A stretch of DNA of 64,000 bases, taken from assembly GCA_964640655.1 (NCBI GenBank), contig CAZXFT010000011.1, positions 43,391 to 107,390 of the forward strand, read 5' to 3'. The stretch is from BJGO01 sp964640655 (GTDB lineage: Bacteria > Bacteroidota > Bacteroidia > Chitinophagales > UBA10324). Numbering within the stretch: the first letter of the stretch is position 1; every line of letters starts with the position of its first letter. Under the pieces are notes generated by a model. The model ran no database searches and was not told where the DNA came from. It was given only the letters and a program-made list of their open reading frames with translations. This document shows positions 35,538 to 44,353 of this stretch, one piece after another. The position numbers were made by a program, and so were the translations under genes.

Positions 35538-36164
35538 TTATTCGGCTGATGCGTTTAATTTAGATAATGAACTTTCTGTGAAAATGATTTTCTTGCTGTT
35601 CAGAATTTGATAAGCATTGATATCAGAAGCACGGGCAACAGTAGTATTCGGTATGTTACGACCCGAAACAACAATATTTGTATCATGCTCAGGAATAACC
35701 AGCAATGTTTTAACCTTGTTCAAACCTAAGTTTTTCAAAATCTGACTGTATTCTTTGGTTTTGAATCCGTTCAATTTGAAATCTTCCAGCACACATACAG
35801 CATCAGATTGAGCCTTAGATGAAAGTGCAGATCGTTTAGCCAAATCTTTGGTTTTTTGATTCAACTTAAAACTGTAGTCGCGAGGCTTAGGGCCAAATAC
35901 GCGGGCACCACCATAGAAAGTAGGGCTTTTAATGCTACCCTTACGAGCACCGCCGGTACCTTTTTGTTTGTGCAGTTTGCGGGTAGAACCGGAAACTTCA
36001 GATTTTTCTAAAGTTTTATGTGTACCCTGACGTTGGTTGGCCAGATATTGTTTAACTGCCAGATAAATGGCATGTTCATTAGGTTCAATACCAAAGTATT
36101 CGGCATTGAGTTCAACGCTTTTACCTGTCTTTTGTCCGTTGATGTTTAAAACGTCGAGCTTCAT
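35538..36164 (-). CDS. rplD: 50S ribosomal protein L4
   Basis: 208 residues from ATG 36162-36164, 1 nt after the rplC stop; a TTG at 36176 in frame is an unlikely start. MKLDVLNINGQKTGKSVEL, then KQKGTGGARKGSIKSPTF, GGARVFGPKPRDYS and the C-terminal NARASDI region. L4 lines the tunnel constriction. L4 is an autoregulator of the S10 operon in E. coli; no evidence for that here. Confidence 0.97.
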   Translation of the reverse strand: MKLDVLNINGQKTGKSVELNAEYFGIEPNEHAIYLAVKQYLANQRQGTHKTLEKSEVSGSTRKLHKQKGTGGARKGSIKSPTFYGGARVFGPKPRDYSFKLNQKTKDLAKRSALSSKAQSDAVCVLEDFKLNGFKTKEYSQILKNLGLNKVKTLLVIPEHDTNIVVSGRNIPNTTVARASDINAYQILNSKKIIFTESSLSKLNASAE

Positions 36165-36165
36165 A

Positions 36166-36783
36166 TTAATTTTCAATGATTACAAACGAACCCTTGGCAC
36201 CGGGCACGTTTCCGTTAACAAGAATTAAATTTTTGTCGCCGAAGATTTTTACAATCTTCAGGTTTTTCACTTTCACGCGATCGTTACCCATACGACCTGC
36301 CATACGCAAACCTTTGAATACGCGTGAAGGATATGATGAACCACCCAGTGAACCAGGTGCACGTTCGCGATCGTGCTGACCGTGATGCTTCATACCGATG
36401 CCACCGAAACCGTGGCGTTTAATAACACCCTGGAAACCGCGGCCTTTTGAAGTTCCTACTACATTTACATTTTCACCTTCAGCGAAAATTTCGGTTGTGA
36501 TTAAGTCCCCTACACTTTTGTCAATAGCGAAATTTCTGATTTCAACCAGTTTACGCTTAGGGGCAGTGTTTGCTTTTGCAAAATGACCTTTGAGTGCCTT
36601 GGTTGTATTCTTTTCTTTCTTAGCACCGTAACCTAATTGCAGGGCTTCGTAGCCGTCTTTGTCCTGCGTTTTTACCTGAGTAACCACACAAGGGCCAGCC
36701 TCTATCACCGTACAGGGAATTACTTTGCCCTGAGGATCATAGATGCTCGTCATTCCGATTTTTTTTCCGATAATACCTTTCAT
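36166..36783 (-). CDS. rplC: 50S ribosomal protein L3
   Basis: 205 residues, normal. [20 protein letters not shown], then [20 protein letters not shown] and the His/Arg-rich loop [21 protein letters not shown]3 reaches into the peptidyl-transferase centre. 73 bp after rpsJ and 1 nt before the rplD start. Confidence 0.97.
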   Translation of the reverse strand: MKGIIGKKIGMTSIYDPQGKVIPCTVIEAGPCVVTQVKTQDKDGYEALQLGYGAKKEKNTTKALKGHFAKANTAPKRKLVEIRNFAIDKSVGDLITTEIFAEGENVNVVGTSKGRGFQGVIKRHGFGGIGMKHHGQHDRERAPGSLGGSSYPSRVFKGLRMAGRMGNDRVKVKNLKIVKIFGDKNLILVNGNVPGAKGSFVIIEN

Positions 36784-36856
36784 CGAGTGTATCAGTTTTT
36801 TTATGTTTTACGGCAATTTGATTCCCGAGAGGGAATCTTTAACCGTTCTTAGTTTT

Positions 36857-37162
36857 TTATCCTTTAATAATAATTTCTACACCGCTAGGCAACTCTAACT
36901 TAGAGAGTGCATCAACGGTTTTGGATGTGGATGTATAGATGTCTAACATCCGCTTGTAAGTGCACAATTGGAATTGTTCTCTGGCTTTTTTGTTTACGTG
37001 TGGCGAACGCAACACGGTAACAATTTTCTTTTCGGTTGGCAGTGGTATTGGGCCGGCTACTATAGCACCGGTGTTACGCACAGTTTTAACGATTTTGTCG
37101 CAGCTTTTGTCCACAAGGTTGTGATCAAATGAGAGCAGTTTTATTCTGATTCTTTGTGCCAT
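36857..37162 (-). CDS. rpsJ: 30S ribosomal protein S10
   Basis: 101 residues from ATG 37160-37162; an upstream frame extension of 20 residues would cover the promoter. [40 protein letters not shown] and [20 protein letters not shown] are the S10 signature. Leads the S10 operon from its own promoter; the rpsL-rpsG-fusA genes that commonly precede it in Bacteroidota are absent, with divergent recR in their place. Confidence 0.97.
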   Translation of the reverse strand: MAQRIRIKLLSFDHNLVDKSCDKIVKTVRNTGAIVAGPIPLPTEKKIVTVLRSPHVNKKAREQFQLCTYKRMLDIYTSTSKTVDALSKLELPSGVEIIIKG

Positions 37163-37184
37163 TATTTCAATGAACTTTTTAAAA

Positions 37185-37222
37185 GGGACGGCAAAAGTAA
37201 GGTTCTGATTCGAGAATGACAA
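37185..37222 (-). promoter_or_regulatory. rpsJ (S10 operon) promoter
   Basis: On the minus strand: -33 TTG (37220-37222), a 20-bp spacer, the -7 element TACTTTTG (37192-37199), then the discriminator CCGTCCC (37185-37191). The 15 nt TACTTTTGCCGTCCC are identical to the rplM promoter at 58386. The leader to the ATG is about 20 nt. Confidence 0.75.
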
Positions 37223-37376
37223 TAGCCGATGTAAAAATAATTGCAGTTTTTATACCCCAAAACCTGGAAGATAGGTGATTGATGTCAAGAACGACGCTTA
37301 TTTCAGATAGATTCATCGTGTATTTACTTTTATAAAATGAAGTTTATTAACCCTTTACCCTAAATTTAGCCCCCGA

Positions 37377-37997
37377 ATGAATTTCCCATCGAAACTGATA
37401 GATGATGCCGTGTCGGAATTTGAGAAGTTGCCGGGTATTGGTCACAAAACCGCACTTCGAATGGTACTGCATTTACTTAAACAACACCCGCAACAGTCAG
37501 AACAGTTTGCCGAAGCTATTAGCCGCATGCGCCGCGAGGTTCAGTATTGCAAACAGTGTCATAATATCAGCGACGGTGAGATCTGCGCTATTTGTAACAG
37601 TACCAAGCGTAACCATCAATTAGTCTGTGTAGTAGAAAGTATCCGAGATGTGATTGCGATTGAAAGCACCCGACAATATTTTGGAACATATCACGTATTA
37701 GGCGGCGTGATAAGTCCCCTGGAAGGTATAGGACCCGATCAATTACAGATAGAATCACTGATTGAACGTGTTCACACACACGCAGTTGAAGAAGTTCTTA
37801 TGGCATTGAACCCAACTGTTGAAGGAGATACCACTATATATTATATATCTAAGAAACTGGAGAATCTGCCATTGAAAATTACCACCCTCTCCCGCGGTGT
37901 GGCATTTGGTGCCGAGTTGGAATACACTGATGATATGACTCTGGCGCGTTCCATTTCTTCGCGTTTGCCTTATGAAAACTACCTGGTGCAGCGCTAA
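37377..37997 (+). CDS. recR: Recombination mediator protein RecR
   Basis: 206 residues, normal. N-terminal helix-hairpin-helix (LPGIGHKTALRMVLHLL, about 17-34), the four-Cys zinc finger (CKQCHNISDGEICAIC, about 57-72) and the Toprim domain (LVCVVESIRDVIAIE, GVISPLEGIGPD). Acts with RecO and RecF to load RecA on gaps. The -7-like TAAATTTAG ends at 37369, 7 nt before the ATG, so the mRNA may be leaderless. The next gene begins 3 bp after its stop. Confidence 0.95.
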   Translation: MNFPSKLIDDAVSEFEKLPGIGHKTALRMVLHLLKQHPQQSEQFAEAISRMRREVQYCKQCHNISDGEICAICNSTKRNHQLVCVVESIRDVIAIESTRQYFGTYHVLGGVISPLEGIGPDQLQIESLIERVHTHAVEEVLMALNPTVEGDTTIYYISKKLENLPLKITTLSRGVAFGAELEYTDDMTLARSISSRLPYENYLVQR

Positions 37998-38000
37998 GCA

Positions 38001-39980
38001 ATGAAACTGAGTATTGTTATTGTCAATTATAATGTCAAGTATTTTTTAGAGCATTGCCTGCAATCTGTTTTCAGGGCCTTGAACGGATTAGAATCAGAAG
38101 TTTTTGTTGTAGATAATGCCTCAACAGATGATTCGGTTGTTATGCTGAGAGAGCACTTTCCACAGGTAAAGCTGATTTGCAATAATAATAATGTAGGGTT
38201 TTCCAAAGCCAACAATCAGGCTATAAAGGCTTCGAAGGGAGAATATGTTTTACTGCTGAATCCGGACACCATTGTTCAAATTGACACATTTCAGAAAAGT
38301 ATTGCTTTTATGGATACTCACCATAATGCCGGAGGTTTAGGTGTAACCATGATAGATGGCAGTGGCAAGTATTTACCGGAATCGAAGCGGGGATTCCCCT
38401 CTCCGTGGGTAGCATTTTGCAAAGCATTTGGTTTAACGGCTTTATTCCCAAAATCAAAATTATTTGCAGGTTACTATTTGGGTCATCTGGATAAAAACCA
38501 AACTCATGAAGTAGATGTTCTTGCTGGCGCTTATATGCTAATGCGCCGAGAGGCATTGGATAAAACCGGCTTATTAGACGAAACATTCTTTATGTATGGC
38601 GAGGACATTGACTTATCATACAGAATTGTGCAGGCCGGATATAAAAATTATTATCTCAGTGAATCGCGCATCATACATTATAAAGGAGAAAGCACCAAGA
38701 AAGGCAGTCTGAATTACGTGCGCATGTTCTATCAGGCTATGATCATTTTTGCAAGGAAGCATTTTGGCGGTAGTAAAGCAGGACCGTATATCTTTATTAT
38801 ACAATGTGCCATATACGTTCGGGCTTTATTAACCCTATTGAATACCTGGTTCCGCAACATGGGGTGGCCAATTACCGATGCTATTTTTCTGTATGGTGGA
38901 ATGATGCTGATAAAAACTTTTTGGGAACAAAATGTAAAGCTGAACGAAGGTATCACCTACCCCCCCACTTTTACTTTGGTTGTAGTACCTGTTTACATTC
39001 TTATCTGGCTGACAAGCATATACTTCAGCGGGGGGTATGATAAGCCCATCAAACTAAGTCGAATTTTAAGAGGATTAATAACAGGCACTATCATTATTGC
39101 AGCCATCTATGGATTCCTGGATGAGTCATTGCGTTTCTCAAGGGCAATGATATTACTAGGCTTCGGTTATAGTACTGTGGTGTTGATTACTATGAGGTTA
39201 ATCCTTCATTTAGCGAAGCATGGAAATATCGATATAGAACAACTGCAGCAAAAGCGTGTAGTTGTAGTAGGTTGCTTACAAGAATATAAGCGTGTGTTGA
39301 ATCTGGTTACCTTAAGTCGTGCTCATGTCAACGTATTGGGACATATAGATGTATCATCAAACTACGATGCTCATAATAACAGCAAAGGTCACCTAGGCAA
39401 TCTGTCTGACATAAATGATATTATTGACCTGTACAACGTTGATGAAATTATTTTCTGCACTTCAGACATCGGCGCTGAAAAAATTATTGACCTGATGAGT
39501 ACTTTAGGAAACAGTATAGAATATAAAATTGTGCCACAGGAGAGTGATAGCATTATAGGTTCACATTCTAAAGATATGCAGGGTGAATTATATACCTTAG
39601 ATATTCAACTGAACATTAATACGCCACAACAGCGACGAAATAAGCGGGTATTTGATATGGCTGTCAGCTTAATCTTATTACCGCTTTGGTTTTTTCTGTT
39701 CTGGAGGTTTCAAAAGCCATTCAATGTTTGGAAAAATATTTTTTTGGTTATAACCGGCAATATAAGTTGGGTGGGATATGCCGATGTAAATTCATCAGGC
39801 ACATCAACTGTATTACCAAAGATTCGCAAAGGAGTGTTTTCTCCCTTAACCCCTTTTAAACAAAATAACCGGGATGCTGATACCATAGCACGAATGAATT
39901 TATTGTACGCACGTGATTATAGTATTTATCAGGATGCTGAGATTCTTTGGAAAGGTTTGATGGAAGCGGGCAACAGTTAG
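38001..39980 (+). CDS. GT2 glycosyltransferase fused to a degenerate polyprenyl-phosphate sugar transferase
   Basis: 659 residues. Residues 1-240: GT-A domain of family 2 (IVIVNYNVKYFLEHCLQSV, VVDNASTDDS, LLLNPDT as the DxD-type metal site, FFMYGEDIDLSYR as catalytic region). About 265-405: four hydrophobic segments. About 410-520: a Rossmann-like stretch (QKRVVVVGCLQEYKRVL) like the CoA-binding-like domain of WbaP-type transferases. About 545-659: KRVFDMAVSLILLPLW (membrane hairpin of a sugar-phosphate transferase), then SWVGYAD, where active enzymes have SLVGPRP, and YARDYSIYQDAEILWKGL at the end. The cytoplasmic segment with the catalytic Asp-Glu pair is missing, so this half is probably structural. 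Likely role: building an envelope polysaccharide. Starts 3 bp after recR. Confidence 0.75.
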   Translation: MKLSIVIVNYNVKYFLEHCLQSVFRALNGLESEVFVVDNASTDDSVVMLREHFPQVKLICNNNNVGFSKANNQAIKASKGEYVLLLNPDTIVQIDTFQKSIAFMDTHHNAGGLGVTMIDGSGKYLPESKRGFPSPWVAFCKAFGLTALFPKSKLFAGYYLGHLDKNQTHEVDVLAGAYMLMRREALDKTGLLDETFFMYGEDIDLSYRIVQAGYKNYYLSESRIIHYKGESTKKGSLNYVRMFYQAMIIFARKHFGGSKAGPYIFIIQCAIYVRALLTLLNTWFRNMGWPITDAIFLYGGMMLIKTFWEQNVKLNEGITYPPTFTLVVVPVYILIWLTSIYFSGGYDKPIKLSRILRGLITGTIIIAAIYGFLDESLRFSRAMILLGFGYSTVVLITMRLILHLAKHGNIDIEQLQQKRVVVVGCLQEYKRVLNLVTLSRAHVNVLGHIDVSSNYDAHNNSKGHLGNLSDINDIIDLYNVDEIIFCTSDIGAEKIIDLMSTLGNSIEYKIVPQESDSIIGSHSKDMQGELYTLDIQLNINTPQQRRNKRVFDMAVSLILLPLWFFLFWRFQKPFNVWKNIFLVITGNISWVGYADVNSSGTSTVLPKIRKGVFSPLTPFKQNNRDADTIARMNLLYARDYSIYQDAEILWKGLMEAGNS

Positions 39981-40136
39981 ATGAAGTATTGCAAAGCATC
40001 GAAACTGCAACTACCTTGAATCACTTCAGTATAGGATTCTTCGAATTACAATCACCCATTCACATATTAATATCAAAAAGCACAGATTCAGGATATAGAA
40101 AAATTTTTCCATTCTTTATATATTGCATCCCTCCTG

Positions 40137-43100
40137 ATGAAAGTCCTGTTTCATTCTTTCTTCTGTTTGCTGTGTCTGATGATTGTGCCGATGATTCTGC
40201 GTGCTCAACCTGCGCCGGTTCCTTTGCTCGATTGCCCTGCAGCTCAGTTATTGTGCGATATGAGTCCCATAAATGTCCCTAATGGTGTTTGGGGGCCGGG
40301 TAATATCTCCGAGTCAGGCACGTGTATGTTAACCGGCGAGATTTCATCTCATTGGTATGTATTTACCTGTACACAATCCGGAACATTTAATTTCTCTTGC
40401 ACACCACTAGGAGCAGTAGATTATGACTTTGCCGTTTTTAATATTACAGGCTCTGTGCCAGGTACTTGTAATATTTCCGCCGGCACACAGATTGCGTGCA
40501 ACTATGCATTAACAACAGGTGTAACAGGCGTAGGTTGTGGTGGTGTAGGTTGTTCGGCTACTCTAAATTTAGTTGCCGGAAACACTTATGCAGTACTCAT
40601 TAATCGATTTACAGGAGGTTCAATAATTGGCTTCAACCTGACATTCAGCGGCACAGCGCAGATCGGTGTTCCTCCAGCAAGCATCAGCGCAACAACTGTA
40701 TGTTTGGGTTCTCCAACACAATTTACTATCAACAATAATCCTACATCAGGTGTTGTTTATAACTGGAACTTCGGTAATGGGAGTTTTTCTGCACAATCCA
40801 ATACTACTCACACATACAATAACGCCGGTACTTATAATGTATCACTTCAAATCACCAGCACAACAGGTAATGCCTGCTTAAATCAAAACCTTACAGCGTC
40901 AGTTACAGTAAATGAGGCTCCCGATATCAGTATTCTTCCAGCAACACAAACGGTTTGCACAGGGCAATTAGCTACATTAAATGTTCTATCTGTGCCACCT
41001 GCGGTTAATCCTAATTATACATGGTCACCTTCTGCTTCCTTATCTGCTTCTACAGGCGCATCGGTGAGCGCAACACCTTCTCAGAATACTACTTACACCG
41101 TACAGGTTACCGATGGTAATGGCTGCACCAACAGTGCTACAGCAACAGTTAATATTGGCTCAAGCCTGAGCATCAGCGCCAATGCCGCTAATTCAAATAT
41201 CTGTCCGGGTGAACAAACTACTTTAACTGCGAATGGTGCCAACAACTATACCTGGACTCCCAACAGCGGGTTAAGTTCTTCAACCGGCGCATCGGTAACA
41301 GCATCCCCCTCTGCTTCAACCACATATACTATTAACGGCACAGATGCCAATGGATGCTCAGCAACTGCAACTGTGGCACTTACTATTTTGACTTTACCAA
41401 ATATTAGTATTAATCCTGCTGCACCAATAATTTGCACCGGACAAAATGCATCTCTGACAGCATCAGGAGCCAACTCGTATAGTTGGTCACCGAATACAGC
41501 TATCAATACTTCAACCGGTGCTACTGTAACAGTTAATCCTGTTGCCGATGCAACATATACTGTTATTGGAACTTCAGCTTCGGGATGCACTGCACAACAA
41601 ACTGTTCAGATAACTGTGGTTAATCTTCCAAGTATTTCGGTTACACCCAATAATCCTTTTGTATGCAGCGGTGCTGCAGCAGCTTTGACGGCATCGGGAG
41701 CCAATTCCTATTCCTGGACTCCTAACACTGGTCTCAATGCAACTGTGGGAACTACTGTTTCCGCTTCACCAACCGTTACAACAACTTATACTGTTGTGGG
41801 GACTCTTATCAGTGGCTGCACAGGTTCAACAACAGTAGTGGTTAATCTGGGAAATAATCCTGTTGTCACAGTGAACCCTGTTACATCGCAACTTTGCGAT
41901 GGGTCTAACATCAACATTACAGCATTTGGTGCTGCAAGTTATTCATGGAGTCCTTCCAATACCATAAACAACAGTGCTGCTGCAAGTGTAGTAGCTAATC
42001 CCTCTGTTAATACTACATATACTGTCGTTGGCACTGCTGCAAACGGATGCACTGCATCGGCAACATCTGCTATAACATTAGTACCGCCGCAACAGATAAG
42101 TGCTTCTTCCAATGCAAGTATTACTTGTCCTGGTAACATTATTATCCTCACCGCTCAAAATGTAAATCAATACTCGTGGCTTCCTGCCGGCGGTACTGGA
42201 CAAAACAGTGATACTTACACTGTTACTCCATTGAATACAACCACTTATACTGTTAACGGAACCGACGCTAATGGATGTACTTCAACGGCCACGGTTATCA
42301 TACAGGTGTTAACCCCACCGAATGTATCTGCAAGCAACAACAACGCTTTGATTTGTGAAGGCAATTTCACCACACTCACAGCCAACGGTGCAGTCAATTA
42401 TCTCTGGTCACCGGTAACTAATCTTTCCTCATCTTCAGGTTCTCCTGTTATTGCCAATCCACCTGTTACAACTACTTATACCGTCAACGGTGTTGATGCT
42501 AACGGATGCTCCGCCAATGCAACAGTTGTTGTAAATGTTGACCCATTTCCTGTTGCGGCATTCATTATACAACCTGATGAGGGTTGTAGCCCGCTTAGTA
42601 TAACTTTTACCAACAACAGCAGCAATGCGATTAGCTACTCTTGGATATTTGATAATGGTCAAATTTCACAAAGCGAAAACAGCAGCACACTATATACCAC
42701 AGGCACTTATTATCCCTGGCTTATTGCCACCAATACTGCGGGCTGTAGTGATACAGCTATATTTGGATCGGGGATAACGGTCTATCCTCCACCGATTGCA
42801 GATTTTAGTTCAACACCTGATACCGGTGTATTGATGAAATACACGGATGCCACGGTATCTTTTACCAACTTATCACAGGGAGCGAGCTCATACGAGTGGT
42901 ACTTTAGTGATGGTACAACAGACAATAGTACAAACCCTTCACACAGATTTTTATCACAAGGTCAATACACGGTGAGGCTCACTGCAATAAGTGATAATGG
43001 TTGTACCGCAGAAAAAATCAGAGGGCCTTATCTGGTAGAAGGTATGCCTCCGGTTTATGTTCCCAATACTTTTACTCCTAATAGCGATGGTCGCAATGAT

Positions 43101-43319
43101 GTATTTCGAGTGTATGCAATTGGCCTCAAAGAGTTTGACTTAAAAGTATTTGATCGCTGGGGGACTCAGGTATTCAGCAGTACCAGCATAGAAACACCTT
43201 GGGACGGAACATTTAACGGAACTAAACTTAATCCAGGAGTTTATTTGTATCAGCTTCGCGCCATCTTGCAGAACGACGATCCATTGCTAAAGTATGGGGA
43301 TGTGACATTGTTGAAATAA
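40137..43319 (+). CDS. Repeat-rich adhesin-like protein with T9SS type B (gliding-motility-associated) sorting domain
   Basis: 1060 residues. Signal peptide 1-24 (ending LRAQ). Residues 25-165: Cys-rich N-terminal domain. About 175-260: PKD (VYNWNFGNGSFSAQ, THTYNNAGTYNVSL). About 262-805: seven Ig-like repeats of about 80 residues, each with a Cys-rich opening (ICPGEQTTLTANGANNYTW) and ending YTVNGTDANGC or similar. Two more PKD domains follow (about 806-985), and the C-terminal 85 residues are the CHU_C domain (VPNTFTPNSDGRNDVFRV, FDRWGTQVF, PGVYLYQLRA), which directs secretion by T9SS type B. A surface adhesin or motility-related fibre is likely. Divergence among repeats suggests old duplication. 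Confidence 0.82.
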   Translation: MKVLFHSFFCLLCLMIVPMILRAQPAPVPLLDCPAAQLLCDMSPINVPNGVWGPGNISESGTCMLTGEISSHWYVFTCTQSGTFNFSCTPLGAVDYDFAVFNITGSVPGTCNISAGTQIACNYALTTGVTGVGCGGVGCSATLNLVAGNTYAVLINRFTGGSIIGFNLTFSGTAQIGVPPASISATTVCLGSPTQFTINNNPTSGVVYNWNFGNGSFSAQSNTTHTYNNAGTYNVSLQITSTTGNACLNQNLTASVTVNEAPDISILPATQTVCTGQLATLNVLSVPPAVNPNYTWSPSASLSASTGASVSATPSQNTTYTVQVTDGNGCTNSATATVNIGSSLSISANAANSNICPGEQTTLTANGANNYTWTPNSGLSSSTGASVTASPSASTTYTINGTDANGCSATATVALTILTLPNISINPAAPIICTGQNASLTASGANSYSWSPNTAINTSTGATVTVNPVADATYTVIGTSASGCTAQQTVQITVVNLPSISVTPNNPFVCSGAAAALTASGANSYSWTPNTGLNATVGTTVSASPTVTTTYTVVGTLISGCTGSTTVVVNLGNNPVVTVNPVTSQLCDGSNINITAFGAASYSWSPSNTINNSAAASVVANPSVNTTYTVVGTAANGCTASATSAITLVPPQQISASSNASITCPGNIIILTAQNVNQYSWLPAGGTGQNSDTYTVTPLNTTTYTVNGTDANGCTSTATVIIQVLTPPNVSASNNNALICEGNFTTLTANGAVNYLWSPVTNLSSSSGSPVIANPPVTTTYTVNGVDANGCSANATVVVNVDPFPVAAFIIQPDEGCSPLSITFTNNSSNAISYSWIFDNGQISQSENSSTLYTTGTYYPWLIATNTAGCSDTAIFGSGITVYPPPIADFSSTPDTGVLMKYTDATVSFTNLSQGASSYEWYFSDGTTDNSTNPSHRFLSQGQYTVRLTAISDNGCTAEKIRGPYLVEGMPPVYVPNTFTPNSDGRNDVFRVYAIGLKEFDLKVFDRWGTQVFSSTSIETPWDGTFNGTKLNPGVYLYQLRAILQNDDPLLKYGDVTLLK

Positions 43320-43401
43320 TCTTTCAAACCTAATATCACATTATGAAGGTTTCTTTGCGCTCTAAACATTTTAAATCTTGGTGTTTTGCGAGAAACAAAA
43401 T

Positions 43402-43908
43402 TTAAAAATGCATCAGAGTAACATTTTGTGTTACGTAGGTACCTGAGAGAAGATTGAATTTAGATTGTTCCCAACTTGGTGGACCAAAAGTGCCGAAAGC
43501 ATTATTTGAAAAAGCAAAGCCTTCTGTAGGAATGCTGAGCCAGTTTTGGTTCAGCACGTTATCGCTGTTCTTATCGTGAAACAATGCAAAAGCATAATCG
43601 CCGGGGGGAATACTGTCAAACTTAAATTCCATGGTATTTCCCGTTACATCAACGACAAGTTGTTTGAATACTTCATCAGGTTTATTGAATGATTCAGAAG
43701 TATTATACAATGCCACATTCATTTTGCCTTCAATACTTAAAATATTTTCTACCTGTATAATGATATACTCGGGAGTAGGCTGGTTGTTGCCTGTAGTATC
43801 TATCGGGTTATCGATTACAACAGGGGGAATGGGGTCGGGTTGTTTTTTCTTTTTGCAAGAGCTGATTCCAATCAAAGCAATGCAGAAAAAAAGAAGTTTT
43901 ATTTTCAT
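43402..43908 (-). CDS. DUF2141-type lipoprotein
   Basis: 168 residues. Lipobox ISSCKKKK at about residues 15-18, then a Pro-rich linker. Residues 48-168 are a beta-sandwich with KMNVALYNTSESFNKPDEVF, PPGDYAFALFHDKNSDNVLN, WLSIPTEGFAFSNNAFGTFGPPSW, the DUF2141 consensus. Function unknown; anchored in the envelope. It lies between the T9SS type B gene and mazG-like gene without close coupling. Confidence 0.8.
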   Translation of the reverse strand: MKIKLLFFCIALIGISSCKKKKQPDPIPPVVIDNPIDTTGNNQPTPEYIIIQVENILSIEGKMNVALYNTSESFNKPDEVFKQLVVDVTGNTMEFKFDSIPPGDYAFALFHDKNSDNVLNQNWLSIPTEGFAFSNNAFGTFGPPSWEQSKFNLLSGTYVTQNVTLMHF

Positions 43909-43958
43909 AGAAAAGTGAGTGTATCAAAGATAATCAATTAAAACATCGAAAAAGACAG

Positions 43959-44285
43959 TTACCTCAGTTTTTCATTTTGCTGATGCCTTTCACTGTCACG
44001 TTTGGTTTTCTTTTCCAAATTTTTTTGCAATGCCTCGGTCAGATTTACACCGGTTTGGTTGGCTATACAAATCAACACAAATAACACATCAGCCAATTCA
44101 TCGCTTAACTCTTTATTCTTATCCGACTCTTTAAACGATTGTTCGCCATAGGTACGAGCCATAATACGCGCTACTTCTCCCACTTCCTCGGCTAGCATAG
44201 CCATATTCGTTAATTCACTGAAATAGCGTACCCCTGTGGTTTTTATCCATTCATCTACTTTCTGTTGTGCCTGTTCTAAAGTCAT
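43959..44285 (-). CDS. MazG-like nucleotide pyrophosphohydrolase
   Basis: 108 residues from ATG 44283-44285; a GTG at 44351 would extend it 22 residues with no conservation and abut the divergent helicase start. MTLEQAQQKVDEWIKTTGVR, then the metal-binding EExxE...ExxD pattern: MLAEEVGEVARIMAR (about 28-42) and ELSDELADVLFVLIC (about 61-75). All-alpha NTP pyrophosphatase fold; hydrolyses a (d)NTP, often a house-cleaning role. Divergent from the helicase with 68 bp between starts. Confidence 0.85.
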   Translation of the reverse strand: MTLEQAQQKVDEWIKTTGVRYFSELTNMAMLAEEVGEVARIMARTYGEQSFKESDKNKELSDELADVLFVLICIANQTGVNLTEALQKNLEKKTKRDSERHQQNEKLR

Positions 44286-44353
44286 ATCAGGTATTTTTAG
44301 TGCTTCAATTATTCCTGCAATATAGTTCAAACACTTAGTTATCACAATCACTT

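Noticed and set aside
41246..41590. Long minus-strand frame in the Ig-repeat gene
   Set aside because: Mirror of the repeats, Val/Ala-rich artefact.
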